The notes under the pieces are model-generated. The model did not search any database and was not told the origin of the DNA. It was given only the letters and a program-made list of their open reading frames with translations. DNA of 64,000 nucleotides from Streptomyces violascens (GTDB taxonomy: Bacteria; Actinomycetota; Actinomycetes; Streptomycetales; Streptomycetaceae): the NCBI RefSeq assembly GCF_014649955.1, contig NZ_BMUA01000031.1, positions 20,200 through 84,199 on the forward strand. Direction: 5' to 3'. Both the position numbers and the translations under genes were made by a program. Below, one piece after another: positions 26,026 to 34,367 of this stretch; within the stretch, counting starts at the first letter, position 1, and every line of letters begins with the position of its first letter.

Positions 26026-27849
26026 TCAGCCGTTCTTGATGCGGTTGGTGAGCTCGGTGACCTGGTTGTAGATGGAGCGGCGCTCGGCCATCAGCGCGCG
26101 GATCTTGCGGTCGGCGTGCATCACCGTCGTGTGGTCGCGGCCGCCGAACTGGGCCCCGATCTTGGGCAGGGAGAGGTCGGTGAGCTCGCGGCACAGGTAC
26201 ATGGCGATCTGGCGGGCCGTCACCAGGACGCGGCTGCGTGAGGATCCGCAGAGGTCCTCCACCGTCAGACCGAAGTAGTCGGCGGTCGCCGCCATGATGG
26301 CGCTCGCGGTGATCTCGGGCGCCGAGTCCTCGCCGCCGGGGATCAGGTCCTTGAGCACGATCTCGGTGAGCCCCAGGTCCACCGGCTGCCTGTTCAGCGA
26401 GGCGAACGCCGTCACCCGGATCAGCGCGCCCTCCAGCTCACGGATGTTCCGCGAGATGCGGGACGCGATGAACTCGAGCACCTCCGGCGGGGCGTTGAGC
26501 TGCTCCTGCACCGCCTTCTTACGGAGGATCGCGATACGCGTCTCCAGCTCGGGCGGCTGCACATCGGTGGTGAGGCCCCACTCGAAACGGTTCCGCAGCC
26601 GGTCCTCCAGGGTCATCAGCTGCTTGGGCGGCCGGTCCGAGGACAGCACGATCTGCTTGTTGGCGTTGTGCAGCGTGTTGAAGGTGTGGAAGAACTCCTC
26701 CTGCGTCGACTCCTTGCTCGCCAGGAACTGGATGTCGTCGACCAGCAGGATGTCGACATCGCGGTAGCGCTTGCGGAAGGTGTCGCCCTTTCCGTCGCGG
26801 ATCGAGTTGATGAACTCGTTGGTGAACTCCTCGGAGCTCACGTACCGCACCCGGGTGCCGGGGTACAGGCTGCGGGCGTAGTGCCCGATGGCGTGCAGCA
26901 GATGGGTCTTGCCCAGGCCTGACTCCCCGTAGATGAAGAGGGGGTTGTACGCCTTCGCCGGCGCCTCGGCGACCGCCACGGCCGCGGCGTGCGCGAACCG
27001 GTTCGACGAGCCGATGACGAAGGTGTCGAAGAGGTACTTCGGGTTCAGCCGCGCGTGCGGCTCGCCCGGGCCGCCCTGCGCGGGCGCCCCGCCGGACGGG
27101 GACGGCGCGAGGTGACCGGAGCCGCCGCGCTGCGGGGGCTGCGCGTCCGGCAGCTCACGCCGCTCGGACCGCTGCTCGTGGCGCTGCTGCTCGAACGGCT
27201 GCGTCTTGGGCTGGTCGTAGGAAGGGCGGCCCTGCTCGTACTGGCCGCGGTCCTGGTCGTACTGACCGCGCTCGGGCAGCTGCTGCGAGCGGTAGTCGTG
27301 CTGGGGCTGCTGCGGGCGGGCGCCGCCGTAGGGCTCGCGCCACTGCTCGCCCGAGGAGTCGCGGTCCTGGAAGCCGCCGAGGCGGGGCTGCTGCCAGAGG
27401 TCCTCCTGGGCGCGCGGCCAGGAGCCCGGCTCGGAGCGCTGCTGGTACTCGCCGGGGTAGGCGGGGCGCGCGGTGGGCAGGCCGTCGTCGGCGGGCCGGG
27501 CGTAGGGGTCGTCCTGGTAGCGCGGCTGCTGCTGTTGCTGGGAAGGCTGCTGGGGGGCGGGCGGCGTGGGCTCGCCCACCGAGTCGTCGACGGTGATCGC
27601 GATCCGGATGGTGCGGCCGCACTCACGGCTCAGCGTTTCACTGATCAGCGGGGCGAGCCGGCCCTCCAGGACGCGCTTGCCCCACTCGTTGGGCACGGCG
27701 AGCAGCGCGGTGTCCGCCACCAGCGCGAGCGGCTGGCAGCGCTCGATCCACTGCTTGTCCTTGGGCTCGATGCCCTGCTGCCCCTCCCCGAGGAGATGCT
27801 CCAGCACTCGTGGCCACACTGCGGCAAGATCGGCAGGTACGTCAGCCAC
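26026..27849 (-). CDS. dnaA: chromosomal replication initiator DnaA
   Basis: 607 residues from GTG 27849 (MADVPADLAAVWPRVLEHLLG). Domain I spans about residues 1-90. Domain II is a long Gln/Pro/Arg/Tyr-rich linker of about 170 residues, the expanded form typical of streptomycetes. Domain III has Walker A GESGLGKTHLLHAIG and Walker B DILLVDDIQFLASKE. Domain IV carries the DnaA signature around CRELTDLSLPKIGAQFGGRDHTTVMHA. It binds the oriC boxes, unwinds the origin and recruits the helicase. Upstream of the gene is a pair of DnaA boxes 3 bp apart, implying autoregulation. Confidence 0.98.
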   Translation of the reverse strand: MADVPADLAAVWPRVLEHLLGEGQQGIEPKDKQWIERCQPLALVADTALLAVPNEWGKRVLEGRLAPLISETLSRECGRTIRIAITVDDSVGEPTPPAPQQPSQQQQQPRYQDDPYARPADDGLPTARPAYPGEYQQRSEPGSWPRAQEDLWQQPRLGGFQDRDSSGEQWREPYGGARPQQPQHDYRSQQLPERGQYDQDRGQYEQGRPSYDQPKTQPFEQQRHEQRSERRELPDAQPPQRGGSGHLAPSPSGGAPAQGGPGEPHARLNPKYLFDTFVIGSSNRFAHAAAVAVAEAPAKAYNPLFIYGESGLGKTHLLHAIGHYARSLYPGTRVRYVSSEEFTNEFINSIRDGKGDTFRKRYRDVDILLVDDIQFLASKESTQEEFFHTFNTLHNANKQIVLSSDRPPKQLMTLEDRLRNRFEWGLTTDVQPPELETRIAILRKKAVQEQLNAPPEVLEFIASRISRNIRELEGALIRVTAFASLNRQPVDLGLTEIVLKDLIPGGEDSAPEITASAIMAATADYFGLTVEDLCGSSRSRVLVTARQIAMYLCRELTDLSLPKIGAQFGGRDHTTVMHADRKIRALMAERRSIYNQVTELTNRIKNG

Positions 27850-28230
27850 AGGGCACGCTCTCTCGCAGGTCCCACGAATGTGTGGTTCTCGGGACGGGAT
27901 GGGTTGGCACAGACAGACAGGCAAGGACAGATCGGGAAAAGATTCGGAGTTCAGCCACGGTAGTCGGGCCCACTGACGTGGTTCAAGTTGTTGTCCACAG
28001 CCTGTGCATACCGGGGCCCGGCAGGACGCCGGTTTGACCGGATGGCGTAGCCGCGCGTACCGTAACCAGGTCGAGTTGTCGATGGCTGCTGCCGCCTGCC
28101 TCCGATGGGCAAAGATCACGATCTGTGATCGTGAAGCGGTGCACACGGGCGTATACGCGAGCTACTCGTGGGCGCACGGTGACAGCCAGGCGATGTCCCG
28201 CCGCCAACGAATCATTTCTGGAGCCCCCGA
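27850..28230. promoter_or_regulatory. dnaA-rpmH divergent control region with paired DnaA boxes
   Basis: A perfect box TTGTCCACA lies at 27991-27999 and an opposed box TGTGCATAC at 28003-28011, only 3 bp apart. In S. lividans, closely spaced boxes in the dnaA promoter bind DnaA cooperatively and repress it. A separate perfect palindrome, TCACGAT-CTGTG-ATCGTGA, lies at 28116-28134 on the rpmH side. No coding frame in this stretch is convincing. Confidence 0.8.
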
Positions 28231-28368
28231 GTGAGCAAGCGCACCTTCCAGCCGAACAACCGTCGCCGCGCCAAGACCCACGGCTTCCGCCTGCGGATGC
28301 GTACCCGTGCCGGCCGCGCGATTCTCGCGAACCGCCGTGGCAAGGGTCGCGCCAGCCTGTCCGCGTAA
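28231..28368 (+). CDS. rpmH: 50S ribosomal protein bL34
   Basis: 45 residues from GTG 28231, with CTGGAG upstream: MSKRTFQPNNRRRAKTHGFR, then MRTRAGRAILANRRGKGRA. The protein is very basic and of full family length. It is divergent from dnaA, as in most bacteria, and is followed by rnpA. Confidence 0.98.
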   Translation: MSKRTFQPNNRRRAKTHGFRLRMRTRAGRAILANRRGKGRASLSA

Positions 28369-28387
28369 TCAGCTAACAGGTCATGAC

Positions 28388-28759
28388 GTGCTGCCTACCG
28401 AGAATCGGCTGAGGCGGCGCGAGGACTTCGCGACCGCGGTACGCCGAGGACGCCGGGCCGGCCGCCCGCTCCTCGTCGTCCATCTACGCAGCGGTACAAC
28501 GGACCCGCACGCGCCTGGGGAGAGCGCTCCCCCGACGCGTGCGGGTTTCGTTGTCAGCAAGGCCGTCGGCGTGGCTGTCGTCCGCAATCTGGTGAAGCGC
28601 AGGCTTCGCCATCTCATGCGCGAACGGCTGCCCCAGTTGCCCGCCGGTAGCCTGGTGGTCGTACGGGCATTGCCCGGTGCGGGTGATGCAGACCATGCAC
28701 AGCTGGCCCGAGACCTGGACGCCGCCCTCGCGCGGCTGCTGGGAGGGGGCGCGCGATGA
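28388..28759 (+). CDS. rnpA: ribonuclease P protein component
   Basis: 123 residues from GTG 28388 (MLPTENRLRRREDFATAVRRG). The RNase P protein signature is present as KAVGVAVVRNLVKRRLRHLMRE. It assists the RNase P RNA in 5' maturation of tRNA. It starts 19 bp after rpmH, and its stop overlaps the yidD start (ATGA). A central Ser/Pro/Thr-rich insertion (RSGTTDPHAPGESAPP) is somewhat longer than in E. coli. Confidence 0.96.
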   Translation: MLPTENRLRRREDFATAVRRGRRAGRPLLVVHLRSGTTDPHAPGESAPPTRAGFVVSKAVGVAVVRNLVKRRLRHLMRERLPQLPAGSLVVVRALPGAGDADHAQLARDLDAALARLLGGGAR

Positions 28760-29091
28760 AGTACCCGCTGCTGGCCCTGATCAAGCTGTACCAGTGGACG
28801 ATCAGCCCACTTCTGGGGCCCGTCTGCAGGTACTACCCGTCGTGTTCCCACTATGGATATACGGCGATCGACCGGCACGGTGCCGTCAAAGGCACGGCCC
28901 TGACCGCCTGGCGCATTCTGCGGTGCAATCCGTGGTCGCCGGGCGGTGTGGACTACGTACCGGAGCGCAAGCGCCCTCGATGGCACGAGGCGCTGCGCGC
29001 TGCCTGGCGCGGCGACAAGGGCGGGCAGTCCGCCGCTGAGACCGAGACAAGCCCGGCCGCAGAGACCCCGCCCAATGCTCAAGGAGCCTGA
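28756..29091 (+). CDS. yidD: membrane protein insertion efficiency factor YidD
   Basis: 111 residues from ATG 28756. The family core is intact: LLALIKLYQWTISPLLGPVCRYYPSCSHYG, AIDRHGAVKGTALTAWRILRCNPWSPGGVDYVP, with the three conserved Cys. A polar tail of about 30 residues (AAETETSPAAETPPNAQGA) is added. It is thought to help YidC-dependent insertion at the membrane and lies 3 bp upstream of yidC. Confidence 0.96.
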   Translation: MKYPLLALIKLYQWTISPLLGPVCRYYPSCSHYGYTAIDRHGAVKGTALTAWRILRCNPWSPGGVDYVPERKRPRWHEALRAAWRGDKGGQSAAETETSPAAETPPNAQGA

Positions 29092-29094
29092 TTA

Positions 29095-30381
29095 GTGGAC
29101 ACGATTGCCAGTCTGTTCAGCTTCATCACCTGGCCTGTTTCCTGGGTCATCGTCCAGTTCCACAAGTTGTACGGCGCGATCTTCGGGCCGGACACGGGTT
29201 GGGCCTGGGGCCTGTCGATCGTGTCCCTTGTGGTGCTGATCCGTATCTGCCTGATCCCGCTCTTCGTGAAGCAGATCAAGTCGACCCGGAACATGCAGGC
29301 GCTCCAGCCGAAGATGAAGGCGATCCAGGAGCGGTACAAGAGCGACAAGCAGCGTCAGTCCGAAGAGATGATGAAGCTGTACAAGGAGACGGGCACCAAC
29401 CCGCTCTCCTCGTGCCTTCCGATCCTCGCTCAGTCGCCGTTCTTCTTCGCGCTGTACCACGTGCTCGCCGGCATCGCCAACGGCAAGACCATCGGCGTCA
29501 TCAACCAGCCGCTGCTCGAGAGCGCCCAGAAGGCCCACATCGTCGGTGCCCCGCTGGCCGCGAAGTTCATGGACAGCGCCTCGAAGGTCGAGGGCCTCGG
29601 CGCGACGCTGACCGACGTCCGGGTCGTCACCGCGATCATGATCGTGCTGATGTCGGCCTCGCAGTTCTTCACCCAGCGCCAGCTGATGACGAAGAACGTC
29701 GACCTCACGGTCAAGACGCCGTTCATGCAGCAGCAGAAGATGCTGATGTACGTCTTCCCCGTCATGTTCGCCGTGATGGGCATCAACTTCCCCGTCGGTG
29801 TCCTCGTCTACTGGCTGACCACCAACGTGTGGACCATGGGCCAGCAGATGTACGTCATCAACCAGAATCCGACGCCGGGTTCCAAGGCTCAGGCGCACTA
29901 CCTGGACCGCCTGGTCAAGAGCGTTTCCGCGCACGGCGAGGTCCGCGGCAAGCGGCGCCGTGCCGTCGTCCAGGCCATCGTGGCCAAGGGCCCGGACCGC
30001 AACGACAACGAGCGCAAGTTCGTCACCACGCTCTCCAAGCAGGGCTTCGCGGCCCAGGCGGACGGCTCCGTGGTGAAGAGCGACACGGCGGCCGCAGAGG
30101 CCGAGGGCGCGGCGGCTCCCAAGCGTCAGCAGCCCAAGCGGCAGACCAAGGCGCAGCGGCAGTCGGGCGGGGCTCAGCAGGACGACGCGGCCGCGAAGAC
30201 CTCGCTGTCGAAGGACTCCTCCGAGACCTCGGACGCCGTCGAGGAGAAGGCCGAGCCGCAGGACGCCAAGCCCAAGCAGGATGCCAAGCCGAAGCAGGGC
30301 AAGCCCACCGCCGGCCAGGCACGAGCCAAGTCGGGTCAGCGCAAGGGTCAGCAGCGGCCCAAGCACCCGTCCAAGAAGTAA
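29095..30381 (+). CDS. yidC: membrane protein insertase YidC/Oxa1
   Basis: 428 residues from GTG 29095. The core has five helices of Oxa1 type: helix 1 ITWPVSWVIVQFHKLYG; helix 2 WGLSIVSLVVLIRICLIPLF with its conserved Arg in the hydrophilic groove; a coiled hairpin (MQALQPKMKAIQERYKSDKQ); and three C-terminal helices ending FPVGVLVYWLTTNVWTMGQQ. It lacks the large periplasmic domain of Gram-negative YidC. The tail of about 140 residues is Lys/Gln/Ala-rich and probably contacts ribosomes. Confidence 0.97.
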   Translation: MDTIASLFSFITWPVSWVIVQFHKLYGAIFGPDTGWAWGLSIVSLVVLIRICLIPLFVKQIKSTRNMQALQPKMKAIQERYKSDKQRQSEEMMKLYKETGTNPLSSCLPILAQSPFFFALYHVLAGIANGKTIGVINQPLLESAQKAHIVGAPLAAKFMDSASKVEGLGATLTDVRVVTAIMIVLMSASQFFTQRQLMTKNVDLTVKTPFMQQQKMLMYVFPVMFAVMGINFPVGVLVYWLTTNVWTMGQQMYVINQNPTPGSKAQAHYLDRLVKSVSAHGEVRGKRRRAVVQAIVAKGPDRNDNERKFVTTLSKQGFAAQADGSVVKSDTAAAEAEGAAAPKRQQPKRQTKAQRQSGGAQQDDAAAKTSLSKDSSETSDAVEEKAEPQDAKPKQDAKPKQGKPTAGQARAKSGQRKGQQRPKHPSKK

Positions 30382-30395
30382 GAAGGAGTCCATCC

Positions 30396-30908
30396 GTGAC
30401 GGAAGGCACCACCTCCCCGGCCGCTGAGGGCGTCGACACCCTCTCCCGCCTGGAGCAGGAAGGGGAGATCGCCGCCGATTACCTCGAGGGCCTGCTCGAC
30501 ATCGCCGACCTCGACGGCGACATCGACATGGACGTCGAGGCGGACCGGGCCGCGGTCTCGATCATCAGTGACAGCAACAGCCGTGACCTGCAGAAGCTCG
30601 TAGGCCGGGACGGCGAGGTGCTGGAGGCGCTCCAGGAACTCACGCGCCTCGCGGTGCACCGTGAGACCGGTGACCGCAGCCGGCTGATGCTGGACATCGG
30701 CGGCTACCGGGCCAAGAAGCGTACGGAGCTCGCCGCGCTGGGTGCCAAGGCGGCGGACGAGGTGAAGAGCACCGGCGCGCCGGTGAAGCTGGACCCGATG
30801 ACGCCGTTCGAGCGCAAGGTCGTGCACGACGCCGTCGCGGCGGCGGGACTGCGCAGCGAGTCGGAGGGCGAGGAGCCGCAGCGCTTCGTCGTCGTGCTGC
30901 CCGCCTGA
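30396..30908 (+). CDS. jag: Jag/KhpB RNA-binding protein
   Basis: 170 residues from GTG 30396, with AAGGAG upstream. It contains a KH-like domain (YLEGLLDIADLDGDIDMDVE, then VSIISDSNSRDLQKLVGRDGEVLEALQELTRLAVHR) and an R3H domain (YRAKKRTELAALGAKAADEV, MTPFERKVVHDAVA). The N-terminal Jag domain of Firmicutes is absent. It sits in its usual place after yidC. KhpB proteins with KhpA act in RNA chaperoning and cell-size control. Confidence 0.93.
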   Translation: MTEGTTSPAAEGVDTLSRLEQEGEIAADYLEGLLDIADLDGDIDMDVEADRAAVSIISDSNSRDLQKLVGRDGEVLEALQELTRLAVHRETGDRSRLMLDIGGYRAKKRTELAALGAKAADEVKSTGAPVKLDPMTPFERKVVHDAVAAAGLRSESEGEEPQRFVVVLPA

Positions 30909-30923
30909 GCGGTCATTGCTTTC

Positions 30924-30953
30924 TCGGCCCCGTCTGTTCGCAGGCGGGGCCGA
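30924..30953 (+). terminator. terminator after jag
   Basis: GC-rich stem-loop with a TTCG loop (30924-30953; arms CGGCCCCG and CGGGGCCG plus CTG/CAG), followed by ATCTTTGT. It closes the rpmH-jag unit. Confidence 0.85.
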
Positions 30954-31017
30954 TCTTTGTCAGCCTGATAGTCAGCCACCACAGTGCGGTAACGCGAGGT
31001 AGGGAAGGACGGTCCCC

Positions 31018-31743
31018 GTGACGGAGGCAGAGGCAGCAGCGGAGCTTCCCCCGGCGCCCGAAGAGGCGCGGGCGGTTTTCGGTGAGTTCTTCCCGGAGGC
31101 CGTGCGGTATGCGGAGCTGCTCGCGGATGCGGGGGTCAAGCGAGGTCTCATCGGGCCGCGTGAGGTGCCGCGTCTGTGGGAGCGGCATCTGCTCAACTGC
31201 GCGGTGCTCTCCGAGGTCGTCCCGGAGGGCGTCACGGTCTGCGACGTCGGCTCGGGCGCGGGGCTGCCCGGTATCCCGCTGGCGCTGGTGCGCCCGGACC
31301 TGAAGATCACGCTGCTGGAGCCGCTGCTGCGGCGCACCAACTTCCTCCAGGAAGCCGTGGAGCTTCTGGGCCTCGACCATGTCACCGTGGTGCGCGGCCG
31401 CGCCGAGGAGATGCTGGGCAAGGTCGCACCGGTTCACGTGGTGACCGCCCGTGCGGTGGCACCGCTGGACCGGCTGGCCGGCTGGGGTGTGCCGCTGCTG
31501 CGTCCGTACGGCGAGATGCTCGCGCTCAAGGGCGACACGGCCGAGGAGGAGATCGTGGGTGCGCGCGCCGCACTGAGCAAGCTCGGTGTGGTGGAGACCA
31601 CGGTGCTTCACGTGGGCGAGGGGATTGTGGACCCGCTGTCCACGGTCGTACGGGTCGAGGTCGGCGAGAGCCCCGGCGGTGTGCGGTTCGCCGCGAAGCG
31701 TGCCAAGGCCGCCAGGACCAGCCGCACCCGGCGTCGTCGCTGA
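31018..31743 (+). CDS. rsmG: 16S rRNA (guanine-527-N7)-methyltransferase RsmG
   Basis: 241 residues from GTG 31018. SAM-binding motif I reads VCDVGSGAGLPGIPLALVRPDL, followed by ITLLEPLLRRTNFLQE and VVTARAVAPLDRLAGW, all typical of RsmG/GidB. The C-terminus is basic (KRAKAARTSRTRRRR). It methylates G527 of 16S rRNA; loss of this gene gives low-level streptomycin resistance and altered antibiotic production in streptomycetes. It follows a terminator and precedes parA. Confidence 0.97.
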   Translation: MTEAEAAAELPPAPEEARAVFGEFFPEAVRYAELLADAGVKRGLIGPREVPRLWERHLLNCAVLSEVVPEGVTVCDVGSGAGLPGIPLALVRPDLKITLLEPLLRRTNFLQEAVELLGLDHVTVVRGRAEEMLGKVAPVHVVTARAVAPLDRLAGWGVPLLRPYGEMLALKGDTAEEEIVGARAALSKLGVVETTVLHVGEGIVDPLSTVVRVEVGESPGGVRFAAKRAKAARTSRTRRRR

Positions 31744-31851
31744 GCTTTCGCCTCCGGTCAGGGGCGTTCAGTGGACGAATGCTCCATAGAAGGCGGCATA
31801 CGTACGCATTTCGGAGTGTCGTAACGGTCTCCAGGTAGCGCGGATGCATCG

Positions 31852-31867
31852 TGTTTCACGTGAAACG
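31852..31867. other. parS: parS site 1 (15 of 16 match)
   Basis: TGTTTCACGTGAAACG, upstream of the chosen parA start and in frame with a possible GTG 31851 that would encode FHVK. Confidence 0.95.
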
Positions 31868-31973
31868 TCGCTCACTGCTGCACGGAATCATCAGCCGCGG
31901 CCGTGCGGCTTCCTCGCCGCGCGACCGTAGGCCGTTCGCAGGGGGCCCCGAGTCCCCCGCGGGGGCTACGGAG

Positions 31974-32000
31974 TTGTCCACAGAGGTGGATTCATCCACA
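31974..32000. promoter_or_regulatory. DnaA boxes in front of parA
   Basis: A perfect TTGTCCACA (31974-31982) and TCATCCACA (31992-32000) lie 10 bp apart between the first parS and the chosen parA start. Confidence 0.6.
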
Positions 32001-32036
32001 GAAGACCGGGCCTCGCTGGTTCACGACCCCGAAGAC

Positions 32037-33113
32037 ATGGGAGGCTCTGTTCATTGCGAGCCTGAAGTCGAGGAGAGTGAATCCTTGCGGTCCGACGCCA
32101 ACATCGCGGGACCGATGACCGATCCGGTCCCCGGTCCCCGAACCGAATCGGTGGGGGAGGATGTTTCACGTGAAACACCGCCCCCGATGGACGACACCCC
32201 CATCGGTCGCGCTGCCCAGCTGGCGGTGGAAGCTCTCGGCCGTGCCGGCGAGGGTCTGCCCCGGCCGGAGCAGACCCGAATCATGGTCGTTGCCAACCAG
32301 AAGGGCGGCGTAGGAAAGACCACCACCACGGTCAACCTCGCCGCTTCCCTTGCGCTGCACGGCGCACGGGTCCTGGTCGTCGACCTCGATCCGCAGGGCA
32401 ACGCCTCGACGGCGCTGGGTATCGACCACCACGCCGAAGTCCCTTCGATCTATGACGTCCTGGTCGAGAGCAGGCCGCTTGCCGAAGTGGTCCAGCCCGT
32501 CCCGGACGTCGAGGGTCTCTTCTGCGCACCGGCCACGATCGATCTCGCCGGTGCGGAGATCGAGCTCGTTTCCCTGGTGGCGCGGGAGAGCCGACTGCAG
32601 CGCGCCATCCAGGCGTACGAGCAGCCGCTGGACTACATCCTCATCGACTGCCCGCCCTCGCTGGGCCTGCTGACGGTCAACGCGCTGGTCGCGGGGGCCG
32701 AGGTCCTGATCCCGATCCAGTGCGAGTACTACGCACTGGAGGGCCTGGGCCAGCTCCTGAGGAACGTCGATCTCGTACGAGGCCACCTCAACCCGGCGCT
32801 GCATGTGTCGACGATCCTGCTCACCATGTACGACGGCAGGACCCGGCTCGCCTCGCAGGTGGCCGACGAGGTGCGCAGCCACTTCGGCAAGGAGGTGCTG
32901 CGGACCAGCATTCCGCGCTCGGTCCGCATCTCCGAGGCGCCGAGCTACGGGCAGACGGTGCTCACCTATGACCCGGGCTCCAGCGGATCGCTCTCGTATC
33001 TCGAAGCTGCCCGCGAGATCGCCCTGCGCGGTGTCGGAGTGCAGTACGACCCCACGCACTCGCATGTGGTCAACCAGAACAACCAGCACAGCATGTCGGA
33101 GGGGATCCAGTGA
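32037..33113 (+). CDS. parA: chromosome partitioning ATPase ParA
   Basis: 358 residues from ATG 32037 (MGGSVHCEPEVEESES), the start consistent with known Streptomyces ParA length. An open frame continues upstream to GTG 31851, but that part crosses a parS site and two DnaA boxes. The deviant Walker A KGGVGKTTTTVNLAASLA, DLDPQGNASTALG, and IDCPPSLGLLTVNAL are diagnostic. The N-terminal extension of about 85 residues is acidic. The second parS (32162) is translated inside it as VSRET. ParA forms filaments that organise ParB-bound origins and the tip complex during sporulation septation. It overlaps parB by GTGA. Confidence 0.96.
   Translation: MGGSVHCEPEVEESESLRSDANIAGPMTDPVPGPRTESVGEDVSRETPPPMDDTPIGRAAQLAVEALGRAGEGLPRPEQTRIMVVANQKGGVGKTTTTVNLAASLALHGARVLVVDLDPQGNASTALGIDHHAEVPSIYDVLVESRPLAEVVQPVPDVEGLFCAPATIDLAGAEIELVSLVARESRLQRAIQAYEQPLDYILIDCPPSLGLLTVNALVAGAEVLIPIQCEYYALEGLGQLLRNVDLVRGHLNPALHVSTILLTMYDGRTRLASQVADEVRSHFGKEVLRTSIPRSVRISEAPSYGQTVLTYDPGSSGSLSYLEAAREIALRGVGVQYDPTHSHVVNQNNQHSMSEGIQ
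32162..32177. other. parS: parS site 2 (perfect), inside parA
   Basis: TGTTTCACGTGAAACA within the parA coding sequence, read there as VSRET. Confidence 0.97.
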
Positions 33114-34207
33114 GCGAGCGACGCAGAGGATTGGGGCGTGGGCTCGGTGCGCTGATCCCGTCCGCCACGCAGGAGAAGCCGGGCTCCTCGGTGGGGACGG
33201 CTTCCACGTCCCCGTCGGCGGTGCCGGTTCTGACGGCGGAGCGAGGGGTGGCGGCCGCCAAGGTGGCGACGCTGCCGCCGGCCCCTGTTTCACGTGAAAC
33301 AGCTCCGGAGCCCGAGCCGGAGGCCGTGCCGGAGCCGGTTACCCCGGCCGGTGCGTTCTTCGCCGAGCTGCCGATCGACTCGATCACGCCCAACCCGCGC
33401 CAGCCGCGCGAGGTGTTCGACGAGGATGCGCTGTCCGAACTGGTCACCTCCATCAAGGAAGTTGGCCTTCTCCAGCCCGTCGTCGTCCGGCAGACCGGCC
33501 CCGAGCGCTATGAGCTCATCATGGGCGAGCGGCGCTGGAGGTCCTGCCGTGAGGCCGGCCTTGAGCGGATCCCCGCGATCGTCCGGGAGACGGATGACGA
33601 GAAGCTTCTGCTCGACGCCCTCCTGGAGAACCTCCACCGGGCCCAGCTGAACCCACTGGAAGAGGCCGCCGCCTACGACCAGCTGCTCAGGGACTTCAAG
33701 TGCACCCATGACCAGCTGGCGGACCGCATCGGCCGCTCGCGGCCGCAGGTCTCCAACACGCTGCGTCTGCTGCGTCTTTCGGCCCCCGTGCAGCGCAGGG
33801 TCGCCGCCGGTGTCATCTCGGCGGGCCACGCCAGGGCGCTGCTCTCGGTGGAGGACACAGGAGAGCAGGACCGGCTCGCCCACCGCATCGTGGCCGAGGG
33901 GCTCTCGGTGCGGGCGGTCGAGGAGATCGTCAGCCTGATGTCCTCGGAGCCCCAGGCCGCTCCCAAGGCCAAGGGGCCGAGGGCGGGGACGAGGCTCTCT
34001 CCGGCACTCTCCGACCTGGCGACCCGGCTCTCGGACCGCTTCGAGACGAGGGTGAAGGTCGACCTGGGCCAGAAGAAGGGAAAGATCGTCGTCGAGTTCG
34101 CCTCGATGGACGATCTGGAGAGGATTCTCGGCACCCTCGCCCCGGGCGAGGGACGGGTCCTGGAGAAGGGCCTGGCCGAGGACGCTTCGGAGGACGACGA
34201 CAGCTGA
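33110..34207 (+). CDS. parB: chromosome partitioning protein ParB
   Basis: 365 residues from GTG 33110, which overlaps the parA TGA. The N-terminal RRRGLGRGLGALIP is the ParA-interacting peptide. After a Pro/Val-rich linker, the CTPase/ParB-Srx domain shows IDSITPNPRQPREVFDE, ERYELIMGERRWRSCREAGL and LLENLHRAQLNPLEEAAAY. The HTH spans DQLADRIGRSRPQVSNTLRLLRL, and the dimer domain is C-terminal. It loads on parS and spreads as a CTP-dependent clamp. A parS site (33286) lies in its own coding sequence. Confidence 0.97.
   Translation: MSERRRGLGRGLGALIPSATQEKPGSSVGTASTSPSAVPVLTAERGVAAAKVATLPPAPVSRETAPEPEPEAVPEPVTPAGAFFAELPIDSITPNPRQPREVFDEDALSELVTSIKEVGLLQPVVVRQTGPERYELIMGERRWRSCREAGLERIPAIVRETDDEKLLLDALLENLHRAQLNPLEEAAAYDQLLRDFKCTHDQLADRIGRSRPQVSNTLRLLRLSAPVQRRVAAGVISAGHARALLSVEDTGEQDRLAHRIVAEGLSVRAVEEIVSLMSSEPQAAPKAKGPRAGTRLSPALSDLATRLSDRFETRVKVDLGQKKGKIVVEFASMDDLERILGTLAPGEGRVLEKGLAEDASEDDDS
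33286..33301. other. parS: parS site 3 (perfect), inside parB
   Basis: TGTTTCACGTGAAACA in the linker-coding part of parB, again read as VSRET. Confidence 0.97.
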
Positions 34208-34226
34208 GTCCGTTCGGCGCCGCTTG

Positions 34227-34270
34227 AGGGCGGGCCGTGTGCCGGTTCATACCGGAACACGGCCCGCCCT
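34227..34270 (+). terminator. terminator of parAB
   Basis: Perfect 14-bp arms (34227-34240 / 34257-34270) with further inner CCGG pairing and TTTGC after it, 20 bp past the parB stop. Confidence 0.9.
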
Positions 34271-34367
34271 TTGCATGCGGACGGTATCCCCGCCGTGATG
34301 CGGTGGATACGATGCGTTCTGGTATGGCACATCCACCTTGATCCATCCTCTAAGGAGGGCAGGGGCC

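Noticed and set aside
31851..32036. N-terminal extension of ParA from GTG 31851
   Set aside because: It is open but crosses a parS site and DnaA boxes, has no clear ribosome site, and would lengthen ParA beyond the usual size. It is kept only as an alternative.
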